From: Bacteroidota bacterium
Lineage (GTDB): Bacteria > Bacteroidota > Ignavibacteria > Ignavibacteriales > Ignavibacteriaceae
Assembly (NCBI GenBank): GCA_021824145.1
Contig: JAKALM010000011.1
Span: 1-64,000 of the forward strand
DNA: 64,000 nt
Direction of reading: 5' to 3'
Below are positions 27,541 through 35,958 of the stretch, piece after piece (position 1 is the first letter of the stretch; every line of letters begins with the position of its first letter). Below the pieces are notes generated by a model. It was not told the DNA's origin and did not search any database. It was given only the letters and a program-made list of their open reading frames with translations. A program made the translations under genes and the position numbers.

Positions 27541-28833
27541 CTACTTTTGATTTATCTTGAAAGCGTGGGAATAATTATATTTTTTTGTTAATATATCTGA
27601 TAGTTCCCTTGCAACTTCCTCTCGATTAAATTTCTTGATTTTATATCTATTTGTAATATAATCCCTGCTAATTTCAAAAACTCTTCCGCCGTCTTCATCA
27701 TACCTAAACATCATTCCGGCATTTGTGTCTTCTAATATCTGTTTAACTTCTTCGTTATCATTTCCAAACGCAATTATCGGTTTCCCTGTCCTTAAATATT
27801 CAAACAGTTTACCCGGCACATGTCTTGGCTCTGTTGAACAAACTAATAAATAGGATGCATTCATCAATTCATTTAACATAATTTTATATGGAAGAAATCC
27901 CACATACTCAGTGTAATTTATTAAACCTGCTTTTTCTATCGAATTTTTTATCCCAGGGCTTACAGTACCAATAAATTTTAGTCTAAGATTTCTGCCATTA
28001 TCAATTTCTTTTTTTACTCTTTTCCAAAATTGAGGAATATCCTGAAAATCAAAAATATTCCCAGCGTGAAGAATTATTTCTTCGCCTTCTTGCTGCTTAG
28101 ACTCAAGATTTTCAAACTCTTCTTCGTTATATCCCCAGTATAAAACATGAGATTTCTCAATTGCGCTTGGATATTTTTTTACGTAATCATTTTTCATCGT
28201 TTCAGTAACAAAAATTGATGCAGTTGAATTTTCAATTACTTTTTTTTCAAGATGATTGTCTATAGCTAAGGTGATTTTACTTCGCTTAAAATTTTTATAA
28301 TAAACTATATCTACCCACGGATCAATAAATACCGGGAAAAAAGACTTATGGAATTTTTTCGATAGTGCTAATCCTATAAGATGGACTGAATGAGGCGGTC
28401 CGACCGAAACAATCGCATCTACATTTTCTTGATTAAAAATTTCTTTCCCTTTTTTTATTCCGGAAAAATACCAGCCAATTCGTGCATCCGGAATGAATAA
28501 ATTCATTCTTATCCAAATAGAAATTCTATGCGTTATGCTTTTGTTTGTTAAAGAAATTGTTTCAGATGCTACTAATTGCTCGTCTTTTTTCTTACCAATA
28601 AATTTTTTATACAAATTAAATGGCTCGAATGCCTTGCTTTTATAAACCTTCAGAGCCGGATCAATTTTTTTTAGTAAGCTTTCATCTTTCGCAGAAAATG
28701 TATCTTCATCAACTGTTAATACAATTGGCTGCCAGCCAAACTCTGGAAGAAATTTAATAATATTTAAAGGCCAGTGGATTGAAGCCTTGCCTGAAGGAGG
28801 CCAATAATATGTAATAAATAAAACTTGTTTCAT
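27541..28833 (-). CDS. family 4 (GT-B) glycosyltransferase
   Basis: A 430-residue GT-B enzyme that opens with LFITYYWPPSGKASIHWPLNI, a signature of a common surface-glycan GT4 group. The donor domain contains EIILHAGNIFDFQD, YVGFLPYKIMLNELMNASYLL and GKLFEYLRTGKPIIAFG, which supplies the conserved Glu. It lies 180 bases upstream of the MetW-like gene, on the same strand, and is the most distal gene of the minus-strand polysaccharide block. Confidence 0.87.
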   Translation of the reverse strand: MKQVLFITYYWPPSGKASIHWPLNIIKFLPEFGWQPIVLTVDEDTFSAKDESLLKKIDPALKVYKSKAFEPFNLYKKFIGKKKDEQLVASETISLTNKSITHRISIWIRMNLFIPDARIGWYFSGIKKGKEIFNQENVDAIVSVGPPHSVHLIGLALSKKFHKSFFPVFIDPWVDIVYYKNFKRSKITLAIDNHLEKKVIENSTASIFVTETMKNDYVKKYPSAIEKSHVLYWGYNEEEFENLESKQQEGEEIILHAGNIFDFQDIPQFWKRVKKEIDNGRNLRLKFIGTVSPGIKNSIEKAGLINYTEYVGFLPYKIMLNELMNASYLLVCSTEPRHVPGKLFEYLRTGKPIIAFGNDNEEVKQILEDTNAGMMFRYDEDGGRVFEISRDYITNRYKIKKFNREEVARELSDILTKKYNYSHAFKINQK

Positions 28834-29062
28834 TTTAGATTGCGTGCTAAAATTTAAACCGCAAATAATTCAAAAAAATATTTTGATTAATTGATGATTA
28901 AATTTAATTATAATAACAAGCAAATAAAAAATTAGTAATTTGCTGGACGAATATTAGACTATAAAAATTAAAGCTACTTTTTTATATTTACTTTAGGTTT
29001 ATAGAATTGTATAAGTAAATAAAATTCGTAATTAGATATTTACAAATAGAGTTTTTTTCAAG

Positions 29063-29437
29063 ATGGAATTAAAATTGAAGAATTTGCAAAAGTTTATTGT
29101 TGTTGGTGACAGAGTTCTGGTGCGTCCGGAAGAAGATGCTACTAAAACTGCAAGTGGACTTTATCTCCCTCCCGGTGTATCAGAAAAAGAAAAAGTTCAA
29201 AGCGGATATATAATTAAAGTAGGCCCGGGCTATCCTTTGGCTTCTCAAAACGATGAAGAACCTTGGAAAGAATCCAAAGAACCTGTAAAATATATTCCAC
29301 TTCAGGCAAAAGAAGGAGATCTGGCAATTTTCCTTCGCAAAGAAGCTTACGAAATTGAATTTGAAAAAGAAAAATTTTTAATCGTTCCTCAGTCAGCAAT
29401 TTTATTACTTATTAGAAATGACGTAATTGATTTTTAG
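29063..29437 (+). CDS. GroES-like co-chaperonin without a GroEL neighbour
   Basis: A 124-residue protein of the GroES fold: VVGDRVLVRPEEDATKTASGLYLPP is the family start, followed by a mobile-loop region (about residues 38-48) and VGPGYPL. It is longer than the usual 95 residues because an insertion (about residues 57-78, NDEEPWKESKEPVKYIP) splits the barrel before EGDLAIFLRKEAYEIEFEKEK. No groEL is adjacent. It is probably a divergent second co-chaperonin; whether it still binds GroEL is open. Confidence 0.82.
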   Translation: MELKLKNLQKFIVVGDRVLVRPEEDATKTASGLYLPPGVSEKEKVQSGYIIKVGPGYPLASQNDEEPWKESKEPVKYIPLQAKEGDLAIFLRKEAYEIEFEKEKFLIVPQSAILLLIRNDVIDF

Positions 29438-29441
29438 TACT

Positions 29442-29461
29442 AGCTTAAAAAATTTTAAGCT
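29442..29461. terminator. bidirectional hairpin between convergent genes
   Basis: The inverted repeat AGCTTAAAA-AA-TTTTAAGCT starts 5 bases after the GroES-like stop and ends 3 bases before the end of the convergent minus-strand gene. It is followed by TTT on the plus strand, and A/T runs lie on both sides, so it can serve both directions. Confidence 0.5.
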
Positions 29462-29464
29462 TTG

Positions 29465-29665
29465 CTATGAATGAAAAATCTTTAATAAAACTGAGAAAAG
29501 CGAAGCTATAATGGATGTTGAGATTATAAATAAAAAAAGTTTAGCACTAGAAAATTTTTTTTCTTCTTTAATTCGAATAAACAATTTATCATCATGCACT
29601 GTGGTTTCATTATATGAAAAATTTTCAATGTTAGTGTCACCAAAATATAATCGTTTCTGATTCAT
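29465..29665 (-). CDS. small C-terminally anchored protein in the pilin-like operon
   Basis: An unrecognised protein of about 66 residues: a polar N-terminal part, then one hydrophobic C-terminal helix (FLFIISTSIIASLFSVLL). I favour the ATG at 29665, which has AGG about 6 bases upstream; a GTG at 29695 would overlap the PilX-like gene by 10 bases and add ten residues. Position and strand suggest it is the last gene of the pilin-like operon. It ends with TAG. Confidence 0.5.
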   Translation of the reverse strand: MNQKRLYFGDTNIENFSYNETTVHDDKLFIRIKEEKKFSSAKLFLFIISTSIIASLFSVLLKIFHS

Positions 29666-29685
29666 ATACATCCTATCATTTATAA

Positions 29686-30693
29686 TTATTCCCACCAGCT
29701 CAAAATTTTAAATCTAGATGATTTCAAATTTGTTTTGGCGTTGTTTATTGCTTGACTGCTATAAAAAAATTGTGCATTTCCAGTAGCTTGAAAATTAATA
29801 CTCTGTCCGACAAAAATGGACCCTCCATAGATACCTGCATTTCCGGTTGTTTTGGTTGTAATTTGAGATTGCCCATAAACTATAATAAGTCCATAAAAAG
29901 TAAAATTACCACTCATCGATAAGTCACCATTTACTATCATTACGCCATAGCCATTAGCTGTTCCGCTAAATTGTACGTTCCCGTTTACATAAGTAATTTT
30001 TGGATTTGTTAAAGTTCCAAATGTTCCGCTTGAATATGTACCGCTTGCTACAGTTGTATCTGCGGCAAAAATACAGTTCTGAGTAATTTCCTGCCAATTA
30101 GTTGTATCTGGAACAGTATGAATGCTTGGAGCTCCGCCTTCTCCATTAATAACATTGGAAATTTTCGGTTTTAAATCATCATTCACGTATGCGCTATCAG
30201 CTGAGCTTGCAACTCCTATCCCTGGAAGTGCTGGACTTGTACCTGCAGTCCCGTCCATATTATGATCATTTCCATCAATGTTTATATTTCCAGATAGATT
30301 TAATCCTAAATTATTTGATGAAATGTATAAAGAAGAATTTACATTGGGCAGCGTAATTGGATCTCGTCTTGCTGTAATAATTGTTGTATGAGAAACACCG
30401 CTGAAATAACCAATTGATTTTAAAACCAATGCAGTATCTGGCCCAGAAATATAAATGTCATATGAGCCGTTCATTAAATTATTTCCTAAATAACTTCCAG
30501 ACATAGCTTTGTTTCTTCTTAATTTTTCAAGATAAATTTCAACACCAGAGTTGGAAATTAATCTTGCCTGCATTTGGTTAAAATAACTTACAGTAGCTTT
30601 TGAACCTTGTGAATTGTTTGCATTCAAATTTACTATCATTAGCGAAATAATTATTGACATTCCGAGTACGATAATTAAAATACCTTTTCCCAT
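29686..30693 (-). CDS. PilX-like pilus/exported protein with beta-solenoid-like core
   Basis: A 335-residue protein with one N-terminal membrane helix (about residues 4-22), a short coiled helix region (SKATVSYFNQMQARLISNSG) like that of PilX proteins, and a long Gly/Asn/Ser-rich part. The part with ITYVNGNVQFSG, GYGVMIVNGDLSMSGNF and FYGLIIVYGQ resembles polymer-forming repeats seen in many PilX-type minor pilin proteins. The N-terminus MGKGILIIV lacks the normal prepilin site (Gly then aromatic, Glu at +5). It lies 1 base after the PilW-like gene. Function in pilus or secretion assembly is inferred from context. Confidence 0.65.
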   Translation of the reverse strand: MGKGILIIVLGMSIIISLMIVNLNANNSQGSKATVSYFNQMQARLISNSGVEIYLEKLRRNKAMSGSYLGNNLMNGSYDIYISGPDTALVLKSIGYFSGVSHTTIITARRDPITLPNVNSSLYISSNNLGLNLSGNINIDGNDHNMDGTAGTSPALPGIGVASSADSAYVNDDLKPKISNVINGEGGAPSIHTVPDTTNWQEITQNCIFAADTTVASGTYSSGTFGTLTNPKITYVNGNVQFSGTANGYGVMIVNGDLSMSGNFTFYGLIIVYGQSQITTKTTGNAGIYGGSIFVGQSINFQATGNAQFFYSSQAINNAKTNLKSSRFKILSWWE

Positions 30694-30694
30694 G

Positions 30695-31243
30695 TCAAAT
30701 ATTCCTCGGACTTACGGTTATTTCCCAATATGTTTTTGCATACGAAGAATCGATTTTCTCTGGAGATTGCAGCCAAATTTCAGCTTTTACATATTTGATG
30801 CTGTCTATATTAGTTGTAGCAAACCCAAATGCATTTTGATAACTGAATTTTATTGATGTTAATCCATAAGAGGAACATTTTAAAGTATCATTGTTAACAA
30901 TTCGATAATAAATTATATCGTGAGGATTCGGTGTATTGGTAAGTTTTGTTGAATCGCTAACTGTTAAAGTTACATTATCTACGATTCCAGTTGAGTCTAC
31001 ATCTGAAAGGAAAGTTAGTTTTTGCTGCGAAGCATTAATAATAGAAACACCGGAATTTTTATAGCCAATTTTTCTTAAATCATTTTCAACAACTTCAGCT
31101 AACGACTTAGCATTTTGTTGAAGCCTTAATTCTGAGTCAGAAGCAAATTTTGTTGTAGAAGAATACATATTTAAATTTGAAACCATTAGAAAAACTAATC
31201 CGCCGATTATTACGGCTCCTAAAATGTCAAGTACAGTATCCAT
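30695..31243 (-). CDS. PilW/GspJ-like pseudopilin-type protein
   Basis: The 182-residue protein has a hydrophobic N-terminal helix (about residues 5-24) running into an amphipathic helix with QQNAKSLAEVVENDLRKIGY, the typical PilW/GspJ layout, then a beta-rich C-terminal domain (IIYYRIVNNDTLK, IKYVKAEIWLQS). Its start, MDTVLDILGAVI, has no leader peptide or prepilin cleavage motif. The start codon overlaps the stop of the preceding gene by one base, so the two are translationally coupled. Confidence 0.65.
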   Translation of the reverse strand: MDTVLDILGAVIIGGLVFLMVSNLNMYSSTTKFASDSELRLQQNAKSLAEVVENDLRKIGYKNSGVSIINASQQKLTFLSDVDSTGIVDNVTLTVSDSTKLTNTPNPHDIIYYRIVNNDTLKCSSYGLTSIKFSYQNAFGFATTNIDSIKYVKAEIWLQSPEKIDSSYAKTYWEITVSPRNI

Positions 31244-31728
31244 TATTTAAGTGTAAATATTGATGAAAGAAAAACACTGTGGTCTAAGTATGGGCTTGAA
31301 ATGGTCACAGTTACTTTTTTGTAAAATGTTTGCGTTGAGCTAACCTCATCAGGATCGCTTGCACTTACGTATTGTACATTGCAGCTAATGTAATAAGTTT
31401 CAAAATACGGTGCAGTAACTGTATCCTTAAATCCATTATAATCGTCAACATCGTTATAATAAGGATAAACCTCACCTGAATCCGGCCCTAATTCATCTGG
31501 TGATGTTAAACTTGCTGGATTAGTTGTTGGAAAATTTATTGTTGTTTGATCAAAACTTTTACCTTTAATTTCCTCAATTAAATTATCAGCTAATGAAAAT
31601 GCCGTTAAATATACTTTATTATTTGTATCAGCACTTGAAGTTTCAGTAACTGCCGAATTAAATCTTAGTGAAATAATTGCCAGCAATATCATAGCCGCAG
31701 TAGTCAACATTGATTGAACATTACTCAT
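31243..31728 (-). CDS. pilin-like protein with N-terminal membrane helix
   Basis: A 161-residue protein with one N-terminal hydrophobic helix (about residues 5-24), a helical region with VYLTAFSLADNLIEEIKGKSFD, which resembles the PilV/GspI stretch, and a beta-rich C-terminal part. No prepilin peptidase site is seen. It is the first gene of the four-gene minus-strand set, 155 bases after the sigma-54 activator gene. In PilV/GspI proteins this position primes minor pilin assembly; that role here is inferred. Confidence 0.62.
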   Translation of the reverse strand: MSNVQSMLTTAAMILLAIISLRFNSAVTETSSADTNNKVYLTAFSLADNLIEEIKGKSFDQTTINFPTTNPASLTSPDELGPDSGEVYPYYNDVDDYNGFKDTVTAPYFETYYISCNVQYVSASDPDEVSSTQTFYKKVTVTISSPYLDHSVFLSSIFTLK

Positions 31729-31771
31729 TTAAATTCAATAATTTAATTTATAAAATCATTGAGTATAGCAG

Positions 31772-31788
31772 TTCAATTCTTGTGCCTA
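31772..31788 (-). promoter_or_regulatory. candidate sigma-54 promoter before the pilin-like operon
   Basis: On the minus strand the bases aGGCACaagaaTTGaa (31787-31772) resemble the sigma-54 consensus tGGCACg-N4-TTGCa. GG and the -12 region are separated by the required 10 bases, but the -12 dinucleotide is GA where GC is expected. The site is about 45 bases upstream of the first pilin-like start codon and just after the sigma-54 activator gene. Only one such site was spotted by eye in the window's gaps. Confidence 0.35.
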
Positions 31789-31870
31789 TTAACAATAATT
31801 CTATGGATAGGATTTTGAAGAAAAATGAAATTGAAATCTCGAATTAAAAGACTTAAGAAATTACTTTAAC

Positions 31871-31901
31871 GACAAATTTGACGTCAAATCTGACGTTTGT
31901 C
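31871..31901. terminator. nested inverted repeat across the end of the sigma-54 activator gene
   Basis: GACAAA (31871-31876) pairs with TTTGTC (31896-31901), and inside it ACGTCA (31881-31886) pairs with TGACGT (31891-31896), leaving a TTTG bulge and an AATC loop. A second overlapping palindrome, TTTGACGTCAAA, shares the centre at 31877-31888. The structure covers the activator stop codon. No T-run follows, so it may be a terminator, an mRNA-end hairpin or a protein-binding site. Confidence 0.4.
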
Positions 31902-33266
31902 GGTTATTTTTATCTTGTCTCTTATTTCTTTCAATCTACGTTGAAGAGTTCTTTCACTTACTCCAAGAATTGCGGCTGTTTTTTGCATATTGCCGGAAGT
32001 ATAATTTAGAATTGATTGAATATGTTCTTCTATTGCTTCTTCAATAGTTAATAATTTTAATTTTTCAGTTTTTGGTTTTGATGATTTAACAGGCAAATTA
32101 ATTTCTGAAACTATTTCGTAGTCATTCGTTTTAGCTACTAAATTGAATATAATATTTTCAAGCTCTCTTACATTTCCAGGAAAATCATAATTGCTTAAAG
32201 CGTCTAAAACTTCATTAGAAAATCCAGTAATATTTTTATTGTAAGTTACATTGCTTATTCGTAAAAAATGTCCTGCTAACAAAATAATATCTTCTCCTCT
32301 TTCGCGTAACGGTGGAAGCTGAATCAAGCCTCTGTTCAAGCGGTAATAAAGATCGGCTCTAAATTCTTTATTGTTAACAGCTTCCATTAAATTCCGATTT
32401 GTTGCTGCAATAATTCTGATATCAAGTTTAATCGGCTTCGCACTTCCAATTCTATAAATTTCATTGTACTGAATTGTTCTTAGTAATTTACCTTGCAGCT
32501 CTTTGGGAAGTTCGCCAACTTCATCAAGAAAAATTGTTCCTCCGTTTGCTTCTTCAAAATATCCTCGCTTCTCAGATACAGCACCGGTAAAGGATCCTTT
32601 CTCGTGTCCGAATAATTCGCTTTCGAATAGACTAGGAGAAATTGATGCTAAATTAACAGCAATAAATGGATTCATTCTGCGTGGAGAAAGTTCATGAATC
32701 TTTCTAGCTATTAAATCTTTTCCTGTTCCTGTTTCGCCGGTAATTAAAACCATTTCATTGGTCGGTGCAAAAATTTCTACCAACTCAAAAACTTTGTACA
32801 TACTTGGAGAAGAAGTAATTATATCCGAAAAATAAGAACGTTTTGCAGGCAATTTAGTAACTATTGAACGATGGGAATCTAATTCTAACTCTAAAATTCT
32901 TTGTTCAAGTGCTCTTTTAATTGTAAGAAATAAACGATCTGTATCCGGCGGTTTAGTTATGTATTCATATGCTCCTAGCTTTACAGCTTTAAGTGCAATC
33001 TCAACTTCATCAACTGCGGTTACTATAATTACAGGAATTTGGGGGTAAGCAAGATTTATCTTCTCTAACAATTCCATTCCGTTCATCACCGGCATGTAAA
33101 CATCCAGAATAATTAAATCCACAGGCTGTTTATCTAACCTGGACATTACCAATTCTGGATACTGTTCAGTGATTACTTCTTGATAACCTTCCTGAATAAG
33201 CAATCCTTTCAGCAATTCTAAATAGGATGGTTCATCATCAACTATTAGTATGGTAATATTTCGCAT
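31884..33266 (-). CDS. sigma-54-dependent response regulator (NtrC family)
   Basis: A 460-residue regulator with receiver (about 1-125; phospho-acceptor Asp55 in IILDVYMP, Lys in YITKPPD), AAA+ (about 145-380) and Fis-type helix-turn-helix (about 415-455, with KTAAILGVSERTLQRRL) domains. The AAA+ part has Walker A GETGTGKD, the sigma-54 contact GSFTGA loop and GGTIFLDEVGELP. It should open sigma-54 promoters when phosphorylated. No kinase is adjacent. The pilin-like operon lies directly downstream, which recalls PilR control of pilA. Confidence 0.95.
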   Translation of the reverse strand: MRNITILIVDDEPSYLELLKGLLIQEGYQEVITEQYPELVMSRLDKQPVDLIILDVYMPVMNGMELLEKINLAYPQIPVIIVTAVDEVEIALKAVKLGAYEYITKPPDTDRLFLTIKRALEQRILELELDSHRSIVTKLPAKRSYFSDIITSSPSMYKVFELVEIFAPTNEMVLITGETGTGKDLIARKIHELSPRRMNPFIAVNLASISPSLFESELFGHEKGSFTGAVSEKRGYFEEANGGTIFLDEVGELPKELQGKLLRTIQYNEIYRIGSAKPIKLDIRIIAATNRNLMEAVNNKEFRADLYYRLNRGLIQLPPLRERGEDIILLAGHFLRISNVTYNKNITGFSNEVLDALSNYDFPGNVRELENIIFNLVAKTNDYEIVSEINLPVKSSKPKTEKLKLLTIEEAIEEHIQSILNYTSGNMQKTAAILGVSERTLQRRLKEIRDKIKITDKRQI

Positions 33267-33476
33267 CTACATTCTCCTCTTAACATCATTACGAATTAGA
33301 GATCATATAATTCAATTCGAAAGTAAACTTTTATAAAATTAAGAGCAAATATCGTACTAATTTTAACTATACAAATAGACGCAATTAACATCAAAACATC
33401 AAAGCAATTGTATTTGGTTTTTCTTATTTTCGTATACAAAAATTAGTTTATGAATATTTTTTCAAAGGGTTTTAAA

Positions 33477-35738
33477 ATGACTGCTAATATTGAAATGATA
33501 AAAAAAGTTTACTCCGACTATAAAGGAAAAGTTGCTGCGGCAAAAAAAATATTAAATAGGCAAATGACTTATGCCGAAAAAGTATTATACACTCACCTGT
33601 GGGAATCTCCTAAAGCGGAATTAAAAAAAGGAAAAGATTATTCTGAATTAGCTCCGGATCGCGTTGCAATGCAGGATGCAACCGCACAAATGGCGCTTCT
33701 TCAATTTATGTCTGCCGGCAGAAAAACAACCGCTGTTCCGTCAACTGTTCATTGCGATCATTTAATTCAAGCTCAAGTTGGCGCAAAAGATGATTTGCTA
33801 AGAGCAACTTCTGAAAACAAAGAAGTTTACGATTTCCTCGAAAGTATTTCTAAAAAATACGGAATTGGATTCTGGAAACCTGGCGCTGGAATTATTCATC
33901 AAGTAGTTTTAGAAAATTATGCTTTCCCCGGCGGAATGATGATTGGAACTGATTCTCACACACCAAACGCTGGTGGATTGGGAATGATTGCAATCGGCGT
34001 TGGCGGCGCTGATGCTGTTGATGTTATGGCTGGAATGCCGTGGGAATTAAAATGGCCGAAACTCATTGGCGTAAAATTGACCGGTAAATTAAATGGCTGG
34101 GCTTCTGCAAAAGATGTTATTTTGAAGTTAGCAGGAATTTTAACTGTTAAAGGCGGAACCGGCGCAATTGTTGAATATTTTGGTGAAGGTGTAACTTCAA
34201 TTTCTTGCACCGGTAAAGGAACAATTTGCAACATGGGTGCGGAGATTGGAGCAACAACTTCAATCTTTCCTTTTGATGAACGAATGGCTGCTTATTTAAG
34301 AATTACAAATCGTGCTGATGTTGCGGCTCTTTGCGAAGGCCTTGCTGACGATTTAACAGCAGATAAAGAAGTTTATCAAAATCCTGAAAAATATTTTGAT
34401 CAGGTAATTGAAATTAATTTAAGTGAACTTGAACCTCATCTTAATGGTCCGTTTACTCCTGATAAAGCTTGGCCCATTTCTAAAATGAAAGAAGCAATTA
34501 AAGAAAATAATTATCCTGAAGAATTAAAAGTTGGACTTATCGGAAGCTGTACAAATTCAAGCTATGAAGATATCGACCGCTCCGCAAGCATTGCAAAGCA
34601 GGCTCTTGCAAAAGGATTGAAAGCAAAATCTCAATTCACAATTACTCCTGGCTCAGAACAAGTAAGAGCAACAATTGAACGCGACGGACAGCTTGAAACA
34701 TTAACTAAATTCGGCGGAACTATTCTTGCCAACGCTTGCGGTCCTTGCATCGGAATGTGGAAAAGAATGGATATAAAAACCGGAGAGAGAAATACAATCG
34801 TTACTTCCTTCAATAGAAATTTTGCAAAAAGAAACGACGGCAATCCAGATACTCTTGCTTTTGTTGCAAGTCCGGAATTAACAACTGCACTTGCAATTGC
34901 AGGCAGTATTTCTTTCAATCCTATTACCGATACTCTTGTGAATGATAAAGGAGAGAAAGTAAAACTGGATCCTCCTGTTGGCGAAGAACTTCCGTTGAAT
35001 GGATTTGATAAAGGTGAAGATGGTTTTGTTCCTCCCGCAGAAGATGGTTCAAGTGTTCAGGTAATTGTTGATCCGAAGAGTGATAGACTTCAATTGTTAA
35101 AACCATTCGAACCTTGGAACGGAAAAGATTATGTTGATTTACCTGTTCTTCTAAAAGCAAAAGGTAAATGCACAACCGATCATATTTCTATGGCAGGGCC
35201 GTGGTTAAAGTATAGAGGTCATCTCGATAATATTTCGAACAACATGTTTATCGGCGCTATAAATGCTTTTACAGGCGATGCAGGAAAAGTTAAAAATGTT
35301 TTTACGGGTGAATATAAATCAATTCCTGAAGTTGCACGCGAATACAAAGCTAAAGGAACCGGCTGGATTGTTGTAGGTGATGAAAACTATGGCGAAGGTT
35401 CAAGCCGCGAACATGCCGCAATGGAACCAAGATTTCTTGGCGGCAAGGCAATCATCGTTAAAAGCTTTGCAAGAATTCACGAAACAAATTTGAAGAAGCA
35501 GGGAATGCTTCCTTTAACATTTGCTAATCCTGTTGACTATGAAAAAATTCAAGAAGATGATAAGCTAAGTATAATTGGTTTAACCTCACTCGCACCTGAA
35601 AAACAATTAACGCTTGTCATAAAACATAAAGACGGCAAAGAAGAAAAAGCAGTGCTTAACCATACATTTAACGATGCACAAATAAAATGGTTCAAAGCCG
35701 GCAGCGCGCTTAACTTGATTGCGCAAGCTAATAAATGA
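33477..35738 (+). CDS. acn: aconitate hydratase, mitochondrial-type aconitase
   Basis: A TCA-cycle enzyme with a [4Fe-4S] cluster that converts citrate to isocitrate. Of the three ligand cysteines, one is in [11 protein letters not shown] and two are in [31 protein letters not shown] and [14 protein letters not shown] are also diagnostic. I place the start at 33477 because AAAGGG lies 8 bases upstream; an ATG at 33450 would add nine residues. The length of 753 residues fits the mitochondrial-type group rather than AcnB. It is transcribed alone, with a terminator directly after it. Confidence 0.95.
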   Translation: MTANIEMIKKVYSDYKGKVAAAKKILNRQMTYAEKVLYTHLWESPKAELKKGKDYSELAPDRVAMQDATAQMALLQFMSAGRKTTAVPSTVHCDHLIQAQVGAKDDLLRATSENKEVYDFLESISKKYGIGFWKPGAGIIHQVVLENYAFPGGMMIGTDSHTPNAGGLGMIAIGVGGADAVDVMAGMPWELKWPKLIGVKLTGKLNGWASAKDVILKLAGILTVKGGTGAIVEYFGEGVTSISCTGKGTICNMGAEIGATTSIFPFDERMAAYLRITNRADVAALCEGLADDLTADKEVYQNPEKYFDQVIEINLSELEPHLNGPFTPDKAWPISKMKEAIKENNYPEELKVGLIGSCTNSSYEDIDRSASIAKQALAKGLKAKSQFTITPGSEQVRATIERDGQLETLTKFGGTILANACGPCIGMWKRMDIKTGERNTIVTSFNRNFAKRNDGNPDTLAFVASPELTTALAIAGSISFNPITDTLVNDKGEKVKLDPPVGEELPLNGFDKGEDGFVPPAEDGSSVQVIVDPKSDRLQLLKPFEPWNGKDYVDLPVLLKAKGKCTTDHISMAGPWLKYRGHLDNISNNMFIGAINAFTGDAGKVKNVFTGEYKSIPEVAREYKAKGTGWIVVGDENYGEGSSREHAAMEPRFLGGKAIIVKSFARIHETNLKKQGMLPLTFANPVDYEKIQEDDKLSIIGLTSLAPEKQLTLVIKHKDGKEEKAVLNHTFNDAQIKWFKAGSALNLIAQANK

Positions 35739-35760
35739 TTTAGCTTGTTCTTTTTTATTA

Positions 35761-35796
35761 AAGCGGTACTAGCTATTTAGCTGGTCCCGCTTTTTT
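35761..35796 (+). terminator. rho-independent terminator of the aconitase gene
   Basis: AAGCGGTACTAGCT (35761-35774) pairs with AGCTGGTCCCGCTT (35779-35792) over a 4-base ATTT loop, with one mismatch and one G-U pair. It is followed by a run of six T at 35791-35796. This is the clearest intrinsic terminator in the window. Confidence 0.88.
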
Positions 35797-35958
35797 ATTT
35801 CATTTCTATTTTCAAATCATCAAACATCAATACTTTTTTAACTTTCATAGTGTCTTGTTTTTTTGCATAAATCTTAAATAGTTCTTGAATGTATATGATT
35901 TTATAGTTAAAATATTTTTGTAATTAAGTATTTTATTAACTTTTAAAGGGATGGTATA

